Source: BOG-931 sp963761525 (GTDB lineage: Bacteria > Pseudomonadota > Alphaproteobacteria > Rhizobiales > Xanthobacteraceae). From it: a stretch of 64,000 nucleotides of DNA. How positions within the stretch are numbered: the first letter of the stretch is position 1; each line of letters opens with the position of its first letter. Shown in pieces: positions 44,563 through 54,246 of the stretch. Below the pieces are notes generated by a model that saw nothing but the letters and a program-made list of their open reading frames with translations, was not told where the DNA came from and searched no databases. The translations under genes were made by a program, and so were the position numbers. The DNA lies in NCBI GenBank assembly GCA_963761525.1, contig CAVXHG010000008.1:372001-436000 (forward strand), read 5' to 3'.

Positions 44563-45156
44563 ATGAGTGCGGAAGCGCGTTTGAAGGAACTGGGCATCGT
44601 GCTGCCGTCGGTGCCGAAGCCGGTCGCCAATTATTTGCCGTACCGGCTGGCCGGAAATATTCTGTATCTGGCGGGGCAGGGGCCGCGCGACGAAAGCGGC
44701 AAGCAGCTGACCGGCAAGGTCGGCGCCGAGATCAGCATCGAGGAGGGCTACCGGCGCGCCCGCTTGTCGGGCTGGGCCTGCTCGCCTGCCATGCGCGACG
44801 CGTTCGGCTCGCTCGACCGCGTCGACTACATCGTCAAGCTTCTTGGCATGGTCAACGCCACGCCGGAGTTCAACGACTCCCCGAAGGTCATCAACGGCTG
44901 CTCCGACTTGTTTGTCGAGGTATTCGGCGAGGCCGGCCGCCACGCCCGCTCGGCCGTCGGCAACGTCATGCTGCCGAACCAGATTTCGGTCGAGATCGAG
45001 GGCATCGTCGCGGTGAAAGCGCTGATACGCGCCGAATCGGATTTGCACGGAGTTATCCCCAAACTGGAAGTCAACAAAAACGTCCTAACAAACACCAAAT
45101 CTATTTCGTTGCTCGAATCAAACACACACAATGAATATGCGGAAGCGTCGATTTAA
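44563..45156 (+). CDS. RidA (YjgF/YER057c/UK114)-family protein
   Basis: A 197-residue protein of the RidA superfamily: LGIVLPSVPKPVANYLPYRL, NILYLAGQGPRDESGK, VKLLGMVNATPEFNDSPKVI, NGCSDLFVEVFGEAGRHARS and VGNVMLPNQISVEIEGIVAV. AGGAGG lies 7 bases before the ATG. RidA proteins hydrolyse reactive enamine/imine intermediates of amino-acid metabolism, which fits the last position of a liv-type operon. The core ends near VKALIRAE, but the frame goes on for about 40 residues (HGVIPKLEVNKNVLTNTKSI) in notably AT-richer DNA; the tail may be genuine or the result of another indel. Some middle residues (SGWACSPAMRDAFG) differ from the usual family sequence. Confidence 0.85.
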   Translation: MSAEARLKELGIVLPSVPKPVANYLPYRLAGNILYLAGQGPRDESGKQLTGKVGAEISIEEGYRRARLSGWACSPAMRDAFGSLDRVDYIVKLLGMVNATPEFNDSPKVINGCSDLFVEVFGEAGRHARSAVGNVMLPNQISVEIEGIVAVKALIRAESDLHGVIPKLEVNKNVLTNTKSISLLESNTHNEYAEASI

Positions 45157-45178
45157 CGCGGCGCTTCTGGCTCTTTTC

Positions 45179-45612
45179 ATGTCGGAACGGCAAACAGTAC
45201 CGTACGACAGTGTCGCGCGCAAATGGCTCGCCTTGGCGGAGCGTCGGTACGCGCATTTCATCGAACTTGTCGGATACCGGCCGCTGGCGGCACTATTTCA
45301 CACGGCGCCGAGTTCGACCTCGAAATGCGCAAGGCCGCGATGCTGCGGGATCAGTGGGCCGGCATTGCCGGCGTGCCGATCGAGTTCGAGGAGGCGGCGG
45401 AAGAGCCGTCCGTCGCTTCGCGGCGCATGCTGCCTAAGCCATACTGTTTGGGCCTTTATTTCGTGGGCTTGACTCGCCGCGCCGCGCTGGGGCATCGCTT
45501 TTGCCGCGCTGCTCGGCGCTTATCCACAGGCTTGCTCCGCGCGCAGATTGCGCCGAGTGGACTATCCGCAACCTCGCCGCTGCCTCAAACCTCAATGCGT
45601 GATCAGCCATGA
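45179..45612 (+). pseudogene. TIGR03809-family protein, frameshifted
   Basis: Over three frames the sequence reads MSERQTVPYDSVARKWLALA, ERRYAHFIELVSDTGRWRHY, FTRGAEFDLEMRKAAMLRDQ and WAGIAGVPIEFEEAAE. From memory this matches TIGR03809, a short Rhizobiales family of unknown function. Frame changes lie near 45275 and 45305. An in-frame ATG at 45131 gives a longer alternative; 45179 fits the family start. Downstream of RRMLPKPY the frame stays open to the TGA at 45610, which overlaps the next ATG (ATGA), but that C-terminal stretch shows no family character, so the true end is unsure. Confidence 0.65.
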
Positions 45613-46712
45613 CGAGTGCTTTGTTTTCGCCGATCCGGCTTGCCGGTCTCGAACTGCCAAACCGCATCGTCGTTGCGCCGATGTGCCAGTACAGCGCCGA
45701 TGACGGCGTCGGTAACGACTGGCACATGACCCATCTCGGCATGCTGTCGAATTCCGGCGCCGGGATGCTGGTGATCGAGGCCACCCATGTCGAGCGCCGC
45801 GGCCGCATCACCCATGGCTGTCTGGGCCTCTATTCCGACGCCTGCGAGGCGGCGCTTGGAGCGGATCGTCTATCACTGCCACCACATCGGCACGGCGAAG
45901 ATCGCCATCCAGCTTGCGCATGCCGGTCGCAAGGCGTCCTCGCAGCGGCCCTGGGAAGGCGCCAAGGCGCTCGGCCGACGGAGGATCCGTGGCCGACCAT
46001 CGCGCCTTCGGCGCTTCCGTTCGGGCCCGGCTGGCATACGCCGCGCGCCATGAACGAGGACGACATGGCGCGCGTCACTACGGCGTTCACCGACGCCGCC
46101 AAGCGCTCGCTGCGCGTCGGCTTCGACGCCATCGAGCTGCATTTCGCCCACGGTTATCTGCTGCATAGCTTCGTCTCGCCGCTGTCGAACAAGCGCAACG
46201 ACGCCTATGGCGGCTCGTTCGAAGGCCGCATGCGCTTTCCGCTCGAGGTGGTGCGCTCGGTCCGCGCCGTGGTGCCGCGCGAGATGCCGCTCGGCGCCCG
46301 CATCACCGGCACCGATTGGGTGGACGGCGGCCTGACCGCCGACGACGGCGTTGCGACCGCCAAGGCGCTGAAAGCCGCCGGCCTCGACTATATCGATGTC
46401 TCGTCGGCCAACATCACGCCGGACAGCCGCTGGCCGAGCGAACCCGGCTTCAACGTGCCGATCGCCGAGCGGGTGCGCCGCGAGAAGCCGGGATTGCGAC
46501 GCGCGCGGTCGGCATGATCGCCGACGCCAAGCAGGCCGAGGACATCGTCGCGCAGGGCAAGGCCGACATGGTCGCGATGGCGCGCGCCTTTCCTCGACGA
46601 TCCGCATTGGGGCTGGCACGCCGCGCAGACACTCGGCGCCGAGGTGGCGCGGCCGCCGCAATACGCGCGCACGGCGCCGAAGCTATGGCCCGGCGCGGCT
46701 TTGCGCGGGTGA
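45609..46712 (+). pseudogene. NADH:flavin oxidoreductase, Old Yellow Enzyme family, four indels
   Basis: YqjM-type ene-reductase of about 367 residues: LPNRIVVAPMCQYSADDG (flavin-tuning Cys kept), then out of frame ERIVYHCHHIGTAKIAIQLA with HAGRKASSQRPWEGAKAL, back in frame ELHFAHGYLLHSFVSPLSNK, GSFEGRMRFPLEVV, TGTDWVDGGLTADD, and after another shift TRAVGMIADAKQAEDIV, then DDPHWGWHAAQTL. An extra G near 45857 is compensated by a missing C near 45978; a G is missing near 46491 and a C is extra near 46590. The TGA at 46710 follows LWPGAALRG. Its ATG overlaps the preceding stop. Confidence 0.84.
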
Positions 46713-47395
46713 GGTGACGGCGCCGTAGCGCGCGCGCGAGCGAGCGCCGGCTCGACGCCGAGATAGTAGGCGAGCCGCAGCCGCCACATCAGCAGGATGG
46801 TGCGCAAGACGCCGTTTTGCTCCCAGCGCCGGCCGGATGTGACAACCGGCGTGGCGATGCAGAACGGCCGGCATAGCCGTTTGAGCCGCTGCGAGATCGC
46901 GATGTCTTCCATCAGCGGCAGGTCGGGAAATCCGCCGACCGCCAGGAATGCCTCGCGGCGTGACGAAAATCGCCTGATCGCCGGTGGCGATGCCGGTCAG
47001 TCGCGAACGCCAATTGATCATGCGGGCGATGACCGCAAGAAGCGGATGGCGCCCGGCAATGCGCAGATCGAAGCGGCCCCAGGCGCGGCGGTGCAGCGCG
47101 GCGGCGATCAGGCAAGTCGGCATCTGTCAGGAAGCGTAGTATCGGCGTGCAGAAACAGCAGCGCGTCTCCGGTGCCGAGCGCAGCGCCTGCGTTCAGCGG
47201 CGCGCCGCGGCCGCGCGGAGCGGTGATGACGCGGTCGGCCAAGGGTTGCGCCAGTTGCGCCGTGCCGTCACGGCTGCCGCCGTCGGCGACGATGACCTCG
47301 GCGCCGCGGGCGCGCAGCGGCGCAAGTGCCTGCAGCGCGCCTGCAATGATTGCCGCCTCGTTGAGGACCGGAATGACGATGGTCAGTCGCCGCAT
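46683..47395 (-). pseudogene. Family 2 glycosyltransferase (TIGR04283-like), several frameshifts
   Basis: Joined across frames: MRRLTIVIPVLNEAAIIAGA, EVIVADGGSRDGTAQLA, RGRGAPLNAGAALGTGDALL and FLHADTTLP (the nucleotide-sugar DGGSRD and metal HAD motifs). It continues RRAWGRFDLRIAGRHPLL, TGIATGDQAIFVTPRG, MEDIAISQRLKRLCRP and RTILLMWRLRLAYYLGVEP. This is the GT2 subgroup known as TIGR04283, often linked with sugar or arsenosugar-type clusters; no such cluster is here. Frame changes lie near 47110-47130 and 46915-46960, and probably near 46735. It is divergent from the asparaginase gene (56-base gap) and its 3' end overlaps the Old Yellow Enzyme gene. Confidence 0.78.
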
Positions 47396-47451
47396 TGATG
47401 CCGAAGATGCTACAGGGTTGTGACGAATGCGCAGGCAATAATGCCGAAGTA

Positions 47452-48462
47452 ATGACGATGAGCGATCCGGTTCTGGTCGAAGTCTTGCGCGGAGCGCGGG
47501 TCGAAAGCCGCCACCGCGGCGCTGTGGCTGTGGTCGACGCCGATGGCAAGATGGTGTTGCGCTGGGCGATGTCGAAGGCGCCGGTTTTTCCGCGCTCCGC
47601 CGTCAAGGCGCTGCAGGCGATGGTATTGGTCGAGACTGGCGCGGCGGAGCAATTCGGCTTCGGCGACGAGGAACTGGCGTTGGCTTGCTCCTCCCACTCA
47701 CGGCGAGCCGGGACATGTCGTTCGGCGTCACGCGAATGCTGGCGAAAGCCGGTCTCGACGCCTCGGCGCTCGCTTGCGGCGCACATTGGCCGCTGTCGGA
47801 GCCGGCGATGTAGCACTTGGCGCGAAGCGGCGAGCCTCGGCACTGCATAACAATTGCTCGGGCAAGCACGCGGGCTTTATCTGCGCCGCCTGCGCTCATG
47901 GGGATCGACCACACGAGCTATTGGAAGCCCGACCATCCGGTGCAGCGGCACGTGCTGCGGATACTGGAAGATTTGACGCGGCGAAGTGCTGGGCGAAGAC
48001 TGCCGCGCCATCGACGGTTGCTCGGTGCCGACCTGGGCGATCCCGCTGCAAAGCTCGCGCATGGCCTTCGCCAAGTTCGCAACCGGCCACAAGATGGCGC
48101 CCGAGCGTGCCCGGGCCGCCGCGCGATTGCGCGACGCCTGCACGAAGCAAGCCCTGGCACGTCGCCGGCACCGGCCGGTTCTGCACCGAGATCATGCAGC
48201 TTTTCGGCTCGCGCGTGTTCGTCAAGACCGGCGCCGAGGGTGTGTATTGCGGTGCGCTCCCGGAACTCGGGCTCGGCATCTCCATCAAATGCGACGATGG
48301 TGCCGGCCGCGCCGCGCAGGCAATCATGGCCGCGCTAATCGCGCGTTTTCTGCCGCTTATCGACAAACCGAGCGCGCGTCGCTCGACCTCTTCCTGCGGC
48401 CAACGTTGCGAAACTGGAATGGTTTTGAGGTCGGTGCGCTTAGAGCGACAGAAGCGATCTGA
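47452..48462 (+). pseudogene. Class 3 L-asparaginase (Rhizobium etli ReAV type), many indels
   Basis: Asparaginase of the ReAV/COG4448 type, about 335 residues over at least three frames. The characteristic residues survive: Ser-x-x-Lys in FPRSAVKALQAM, Ser in ALACSSHS, the zinc-site Cys/Lys in NNCSGKHAGF and Cys in AIDGCSVPTWAIPL. Other family parts are YWKPDHPVQRHVLRILEDL, SSRMAFAKFATGHKMAP, WHVAGTGRFCTEIM and VKTGAEGVYCGALPELGLG. Reading changes occur near 47566 and 47577 (compensating), 47690-47720, 47800-47840, 47890-47900, 47975-47985, 48145-48155 and 48360. The TGA at 48460 follows LRATEAI. It should convert asparagine to aspartate and ammonia. Confidence 0.84.
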
Positions 48463-48688
48463 CGGGCGCGCGTAGCCGTAATAGAATCGCTCAAGAGTTG
48501 TTGCCATCCGACTCGCATGGTTGGCGTTTTGTTCGCGATGCCCCGCCTTTGTCTACAACTCGTCACAATTTCGTTCGATGCCGTCAGGCTCTTGTTCGCG
48601 GCAGAACTCGGAACTTTCTGTCACGAACGCCAAATTGTAACCACAGCTGGTTTTCCGGCGTTTCAGTTGGAAAGCTCATGATGGGCCC

Positions 48689-51003
48689 ATGGCTAAAGCA
48701 CGCGCGATAATTTTCTTCGTTCTCTCTGTCTTTGTTTCGTTCTCTCAGCCTGCGTGGTCGCAGGATCAGAACGCTGTGCCGCCGGCTAATGCCACGATAA
48801 CCTCCGATCAGGCACGGCAAGCGGTCGATATTCTCCAGGATGACAACAAGCGAAACCAACTGATCCAGACGCTGCAGACGATTGCGAAGGCGTCGCCGGC
48901 CCCCGCTGCGTTGAGCACGTCAGCAGCTCCGCCCGCCGGTTCCGGCGACAATCTCGGCGTTCAACTGTTGGCGGAAGTTTCCAACTGGTTCGGCGATGTG
49001 TCGGGCGAACTTGCACATGCCGCGCGTTCCGTATCGGATTTCCCCAAGACGTGGCGCTGGCTGGTCCAACAGGCGAGGGATCCTGCGGCGCGCGCGCTGC
49101 TGCTGGACACGGCGTGGAAGCTGGCGCTGGTCATAGCGCTTGCCTTCGCAGTCGAATGGGTCATGCGGTTTGCGGTTCGCAAGCCGCTGCGTACGGTCAA
49201 TCGCTACGTCCCGACCCGCGCGCGCCGAGTCGCCGATCATCCGGCGGCCGAGAACGAAGTCTCTTTGGTGGCTGACGCGCATGAGGTGCGCCGATGGCAT
49301 TCGATCCTGGACCGAACTTGGCAACTGATTTTGCGATTTCCGTTCGCTCTCGCACGGCTGTGCCTGGATCTGTTGCCGGTCGTCTGCTTCGCTACGGTTG
49401 GTAATCTGCTTCTGGCCACGGATATCGGCGGTGAGGCAACACCGCGCGTTGTGATCCTTGCGATCGTTAACGCTTACGTTATTTGCCGCAGTATCTTGTG
49501 TGTCACAGCGGCGCTCATTTCGCCGCCGTCAAGCCAGCCAAGCCTTTTTGTTATTCGCGACGAGACCGCCGCGTATCTCGATGTCTGGTGGGCGCGTATT
49601 GTGGTCGTCACGGTTTTTGGCGTGGCCTTTGCCAACATTGCTCTTTTGTTGGCCTTTATCGATCGGCTTATTTCGCCACGGTCAGGCTTGTGATGCTGCT
49701 GGTGCATCTTTTCGTCGTCATCGTGATCCTGCAATGCCGCCGTAGCGTCGCCGGCTTCATCCGGGCGCGCGATCCCGCACACGGGACGTTTGTCGCGCTT
49801 CGCAATCGCCTGGCTGATATCTGGTACATCCCCGCCATCATCCTCGATCTGAGTCTCTGGTCAGTCTGGGCACTGCGGGTACAGAACGGTTACGTCCTGC
49901 TGTTGAAATACTCGCTCACGACCGTTGCGGTACTCGTCATTGCCCGTCTCGTTTCGGTCGCGCTGTTGATGACGCTGGATCGGATTTTTCGGATCAATCC
50001 GGAGTTCTTGCAGCAATTTCCGGGTCTTGAGGAGCGGGCAAATCGCTATTTTCCGTTGCTCCGTGCGGCAATCTCCAGCCTGGTGGCGATCGTCACGATC
50101 GTTGCCCTGCTGGAAATATGGGGCATCGACGCGACCGCGTGGTTCTCCAGCAGTCAGGTCGGCGGCCGTCTGGCTTCCGCGGTGATCACCATCGGTCTTG
50201 CCGGTGTGGTGGCGCTCGCCGTTTGGGAAGCGAGCAATGCCGCGATCGAACAGCACCTCTTGCGGCTCTCGCGCGAGGGCAGGTTTGCCCGCGCAACACG
50301 CCTGCGAACCTTTTTGCCGATGTTGCGCACCACCTTGCTCGCAATCATCATCACGGTCGTCACTCTTACCGCCTTGAGCGAGCTCGGCGTCAACATTGCG
50401 CCGCTTCTGGCCGGCGCGGGGATTATCGGGATCGCCATCGGGTTCGGTTCGCAAAAACTCGTTCAGGATCTCGTTACCGGCCTGTTTCTGCTTCTCGAAA
50501 ACGCGATGCAGGTCGGCGACACCGTCACGGTGTCAGGACTGACGGGGGTCGTGGAAGCTCTCTCCATTCGCACCATCCGCTTGCGCGCGGGCGATGGCTC
50601 CATTCACATCGTACCGTTCAGCTCGGTCACAAGCGTCACCAACACCAACCGCGGTATCGGCAATGCGGCGATCAGCGTTGACGTCGCCTACAAGGAGGAC
50701 ACCGACCGCGTCGGCGAGGTGCTGAAAGAGATTGCAACCAAGATGCGATCGGAGCCTCAATTCAAAGGCATGATCCGCGGCGATCTCGATCTGTGGGGCG
50801 TTGACCGGGTGAATGCGTCGATGGCGACTGTCGTGGGCCAGATCGAGTGCACGGATACCGGACGCTGGCCGGTGCAGCGCGAATTCTATCGCCGCATGAA
50901 AAAGCGTTTCCAGGAACTGGGAATCGAAATCGCGCGACCGTCGCAAACGACGGTGATTCTGCAGAACCTGCCGACTGCGGCCGATGCTCCTTCGAGCCGA
51001 TAG
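48689..51003 (+). CDS. MscS-family mechanosensitive channel (one frameshift)
   Basis: About 770 residues: signal peptide (IIFFVLSVFVSFSQPAWSQ), a periplasmic region, several membrane helices (LALVIALAFAVEWVMRF, VVILAIVNAYVICRSIL and more) and the C-terminal MscS pore and beta domains: APLLAGAGIIGIAIGFGSQK, LVQDLVTGLFLLLENAMQVG, RTIRLRAGDGSIHIVPFSSV and REFYRRMKKRFQELGIEI. The frame shifts near 49672: one more T in CGGCTTATTTCG would join IDRL to YFATVRLVMLLVH. The protein should act as a pressure-release valve in hypo-osmotic shock. It is the long-type MscS with extra N-terminal helices. Confidence 0.9.
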
Positions 51004-51056
51004 CTCGGCTGAGCCGCGGCGGATAGCGTCCGCCAGAGTGTGATAGGGGTCGGAGG

Positions 51057-52037
51057 CTACAGCTTCTTCAGGTTCGCAGCGGCGATCACAGTTGCCCACG
51101 TCTGACTTTCGGTGGCGAGCTCCTTGGTAAAATCCTCCGCGGTCGAGCCAACCGAAGTAAAGCCAAGCGTCGCGATCCGCTCCGCAACGTTCGGCAGGGC
51201 AAGAGCGGCGCGGGTCTGATCGCTCAATTGCGTGATGATCGGCTGCGGCGTCCCTGCCGGAACAAAAATGCCAGTCCAGCCTTCGCCTGTCAGATTAGGG
51301 TAGCCGGCTTCGGCGATGGTCGGTACGTCGGGAAGCGCGGTTGAACGGCTTTTGCTCATTATCACGAGCACGCGCAGCAAACCGCTCTTGGCGAGCGGAG
51401 CCGCAGCGGTAAGCGATGCGAAACATACCTGCGTGTCGCCCGCCAAGACGGCCTGCGTCGCCGGGCCACTGCCGTTGTAAGGCACGTGTACCATGTCAAG
51501 ATCGAGTTTCTGCTTGAACTGTTCCCCTAGAAGATGAGATGGCGTGCCGACGCCGGCTGATGCGAAGCTGAATTTTCCGGGCGTTGCATGGATCAGCGCG
51601 ATCAGCTCTTTCACATCGTGCGCGGCAACCGCGTTGTTCACGGAGAGCGCGGTTGGAAAACCGACTGCGAGCGAAACCGGAGCAAAATCCTTAAACGGGT
51701 CGTAGTGAACCGTCTCGTAAAGCAGCGGATTGATGACGTGGTTGTTGGCCGTGATGAGCAAAGTGTAGCCATCCGGCTCCGCTTTTGCGGCTTTTTCGGT
51801 GCCAATATTGCCGCCCGCGCCTGCAAGATTTTCGACGAAGAACTGTTGGTTGAAGTGATCTGACAATTGCTGGGCTATCAGGCGACCGATCACGTCCCCT
51901 GGGCCGCCTGGGGCGAACGGAACGATCACCCGAACCGGATGGCTGGGATAGGTATCTGCCAACGAAGCGCGCGCAGCGCCTGCGAGGAAGAGACCGCTTG
52001 TACCGGCCTGGAGAAGCCGACGACGGGAAAATTTCAT
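51057..52037 (-). CDS. Tat-exported Bug/TctC-family substrate-binding protein
   Basis: A 326-residue binding protein with a twin-arginine signal (MKFSRRRLLQAGTSGLFLAG) and the family start TYPSHPVRVIVPFAPGGPGD, GAGGNIGTEKAAKAEPDGY, KFSFASAGVGTPSHLLG and VHVPYNGSGPATQAVLAG. The open frame extends back to 52220 across the neighbouring gene's end, but ATG 52037 produces the signal peptide. It converges with the MscS gene and has no permease nearby. Two of the four TctC-type proteins here use Tat, implying they fold before export. Confidence 0.92.
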   Translation of the reverse strand: MKFSRRRLLQAGTSGLFLAGAARASLADTYPSHPVRVIVPFAPGGPGDVIGRLIAQQLSDHFNQQFFVENLAGAGGNIGTEKAAKAEPDGYTLLITANNHVINPLLYETVHYDPFKDFAPVSLAVGFPTALSVNNAVAAHDVKELIALIHATPGKFSFASAGVGTPSHLLGEQFKQKLDLDMVHVPYNGSGPATQAVLAGDTQVCFASLTAAAPLAKSGLLRVLVIMSKSRSTALPDVPTIAEAGYPNLTGEGWTGIFVPAGTPQPIITQLSDQTRAALALPNVAERIATLGFTSVGSTAEDFTKELATESQTWATVIAAANLKKL

Positions 52038-52164
52038 ACGGAAATGCCTCAAGTTGCCTCGGCCGACGTAGCAAATTTCCGGCCAGACGTACGCGCCTGC
52101 GGAAAATATGTTCGAAAGATCTGTTCGCCAGCTGTTGCAATTCGGCGCAGCAGGCGATGAGCGC

Positions 52165-53529
52165 CTAACGCACTTGATTGCCTGCGACCGAAAGTTGCGC
52201 GTAGTGCTCCGCACCTCCAATACTGAGGTCGCCGGTCACCGGCTTCTTCCATTCCATGCCGACGATGGCTGCAAGCCGCGCATCCGAAATCATATTGTTG
52301 GCGATCACGGCCGTTCCAGCGCCGGGCGCGACCGAGACCGCGACGCCGTAGTCGGCGCTACGCACGACGTTGGCGTTGATGCTGACGTTGCGGAGATAGG
52401 GCCCATAGCCGGCAGCAATGCCGATTTTCGGCGCGTTCTCGATTACGTTGCCTGTTACGGTGGTCTCGGCCTCGATACCGATGCCGACGCCGGCTTCGTC
52501 GTTCGGATCGGTGCCGGCTGGACGGCGGGTGGTGAGATTGCGGATCAGGTTGCCCTGCACGACGGCGAGCCGTCCGCCATTATTGAAATTCGTCACTGAA
52601 ACACCGACGCACGCGCCGTCGACGATGTTGTTGGCGATCATTGCGCCTTCAAATGCGAATTCGGCATAAAGCGCCACTTCGCCAATCGCGGAACACGTAT
52701 TGCCGACGATCTGCAGGTTGGATGCCGAGTTGCCGCGTACTGCCGAGAAAGCGGCATTGCTGATGCGATTGCCCCGTACAATGACATTGTTGGCGCGAAA
52801 TACGTTGACCGCGTTACCCCATTGGCCCGAGCCGCCAAGTTTGTTGGCAATACTGTCGATCCGATTATCGGTGACGAGCGTTCCGTCGTCCCCCGGCGTG
52901 TTGCGCCAGACCAGGATGCCACCGTTGCCGGCGCCGCGAACGGTGTTGCCGGTGATGCGCAGGCCGCGGGCATCGATCGAAAAGATCGCGATATCGGCGG
53001 CGCTGACGGTGTTTGCAGCCACTTCGCCGTCCATCGCTTCGAGCGCAATACCATTGCGGCCAGCGTTGATCACTTCGCAGTTCGAGATTCGCAGCGCGCG
53101 TCCCTGCGTCAGGTGCAGCAGACCACGGCGCTCGGGCAGCGGAATATTGGCGCCATCGAACGTTAATCCACTAAGCGAGACATGATCGCTGCCGGTGGAC
53201 ATCAACATCGACGGGCCGCCCAGCATGATGATGCGCGTTGCGCCAGCGACGCCCGCGATCGCGGCGTTCGGCGGCAATTGCAGGCCGCCGGCGAGATAGG
53301 TACCGGCGCGCAATTGCAGGACCGTGCCATCGGCGGCCGCGCGATTGATCGCGCGCTGCAAGGCTTTGGATTGGTCGTCGGTGGCGTTGGGCCGAAGGCC
53401 GAAAGCGGCGGCATCGATCCCGGAGCGCGGAGCGCTGTCGGTTTCGCCGCGTGCCAATGCCCTGGTCGTAGCGCCTGCGCTGGCGGCGCCGGCGAGAGCG
53501 GCAAACAGGCGCCGGCGATCAAGCCTCAT
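52165..53529 (-). CDS. Tat-translocated right-handed parallel beta-helix repeat protein (TIGR03808 family)
   Basis: A 454-residue secreted protein. Twin-arginine signal MRLDRRRLFAALAGAASAG, a pectate-lyase-like opening (DDQSKALQRAINRAAADGT, QLRAGTYLAGGLQLPP) and then many beta-helix coils rich in Asn and Gly (GLRITGNTVRGAGNGGILVW, NVIVRGNRISNAAFSAVRGN, VTGNVIENAPKIGIAAGYGP). From memory it matches TIGR03808, a Rhizobiales family of unknown function described as twin-arginine plus repeats. A TIGR03809-like gene is about 7 kb away. The fold suggests polysaccharide binding or cleavage, but no catalytic residues are obvious. Confidence 0.87.
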   Translation of the reverse strand: MRLDRRRLFAALAGAASAGATTRALARGETDSAPRSGIDAAAFGLRPNATDDQSKALQRAINRAAADGTVLQLRAGTYLAGGLQLPPNAAIAGVAGATRIIMLGGPSMLMSTGSDHVSLSGLTFDGANIPLPERRGLLHLTQGRALRISNCEVINAGRNGIALEAMDGEVAANTVSAADIAIFSIDARGLRITGNTVRGAGNGGILVWRNTPGDDGTLVTDNRIDSIANKLGGSGQWGNAVNVFRANNVIVRGNRISNAAFSAVRGNSASNLQIVGNTCSAIGEVALYAEFAFEGAMIANNIVDGACVGVSVTNFNNGGRLAVVQGNLIRNLTTRRPAGTDPNDEAGVGIGIEAETTVTGNVIENAPKIGIAAGYGPYLRNVSINANVVRSADYGVAVSVAPGAGTAVIANNMISDARLAAIVGMEWKKPVTGDLSIGGAEHYAQLSVAGNQVR

Positions 53530-53620
53530 CGCGATCCTCGTAACGCGTGAATGCGCATTATGATAGAAAGGCTCACTAGACCGTTTCGCCGCAGCCGATG
53601 CACCGAATTCGCGTTAACGG

Positions 53621-54244
53621 TTAATTGCGGCTTGCGGTGACGAGCGCGACCAGGATGGCTTCGGCCCCGTTAACGAGTTGCGCAAGCGAAAGCCCGGCGC
53701 GTTTTTTGTGATTGCGCCTGCGCGCTTTGCTACTGACCGGCGGAATGTGAATGAATTGAGTAAGGGGTCCATTTTGCCGCAAATGTTCCAGTGCACGCCA
53801 GTACAGGTAATTGCAGAGATAGCGTCCGGCATCGCGTGACGCCCGTGAGAGCCTCGTCCTCGTTCGCGCCGCACCAAGAAGCCGTGCAAATGGCGCGTTG
53901 CCTCTCAGCGCTGTGGGTCCCTTAAGCTTGATAATGCCTTGTTGCGGGCGGTGGCCGCTGGCATCTGGAAACAACACCGAGAGAGCATTTCGGGCGCGAG
54001 TTTCGACGCAAAGCTGGCGCCGGCGCCCAGCGACGCCAAACATCAGAACGATGTCGGGCTTCTGCGCGAGGAGCTTCGGCAATTCGCGATCGACCGAACC
54101 GTAAGCCGTGGCGAAGATGTGGACGGTACGATCAAGTGCGGCGAAAGCCGGCCGGCGCCGACGTGCCAGTGCTTTGGCAAGAGCAGCGCTCGGATTGAAG
54201 GGCGCGCCGGGAAACGGACCGAAGCCGGTGATCAGTACGCGCAC
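53621..54244 (-). CDS. pcp: Pyroglutamyl-peptidase I
   Basis: A 207-residue C15 peptidase starting VRVLITGFGPFPGAPFNPSA. The catalytic triad is in place: Glu in QLCVETRARN, Cys in DAGRYLCNYLYW and His in TQFIHIPPVS. It removes N-terminal pyroglutamate from peptides. GTG at 54244, 2 bases after the meaB stop, is the start; the open frame continues back into meaB without homology. The length is normal. Expression is probably coupled to meaB. Confidence 0.9.
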   Translation of the reverse strand: MRVLITGFGPFPGAPFNPSAALAKALARRRRPAFAALDRTVHIFATAYGSVDRELPKLLAQKPDIVLMFGVAGRRRQLCVETRARNALSVLFPDASGHRPQQGIIKLKGPTALRGNAPFARLLGAARTRTRLSRASRDAGRYLCNYLYWRALEHLRQNGPLTQFIHIPPVSSKARRRNHKKRAGLSLAQLVNGAEAILVALVTASRN

Positions 54245-54246
54245 GT

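Noticed and set aside
42100..48465. Programmed frameshifting as a regulatory system
   Set aside because: There is no shared slippery sequence, the shifts go both ways and occur many times per gene in unrelated enzymes.
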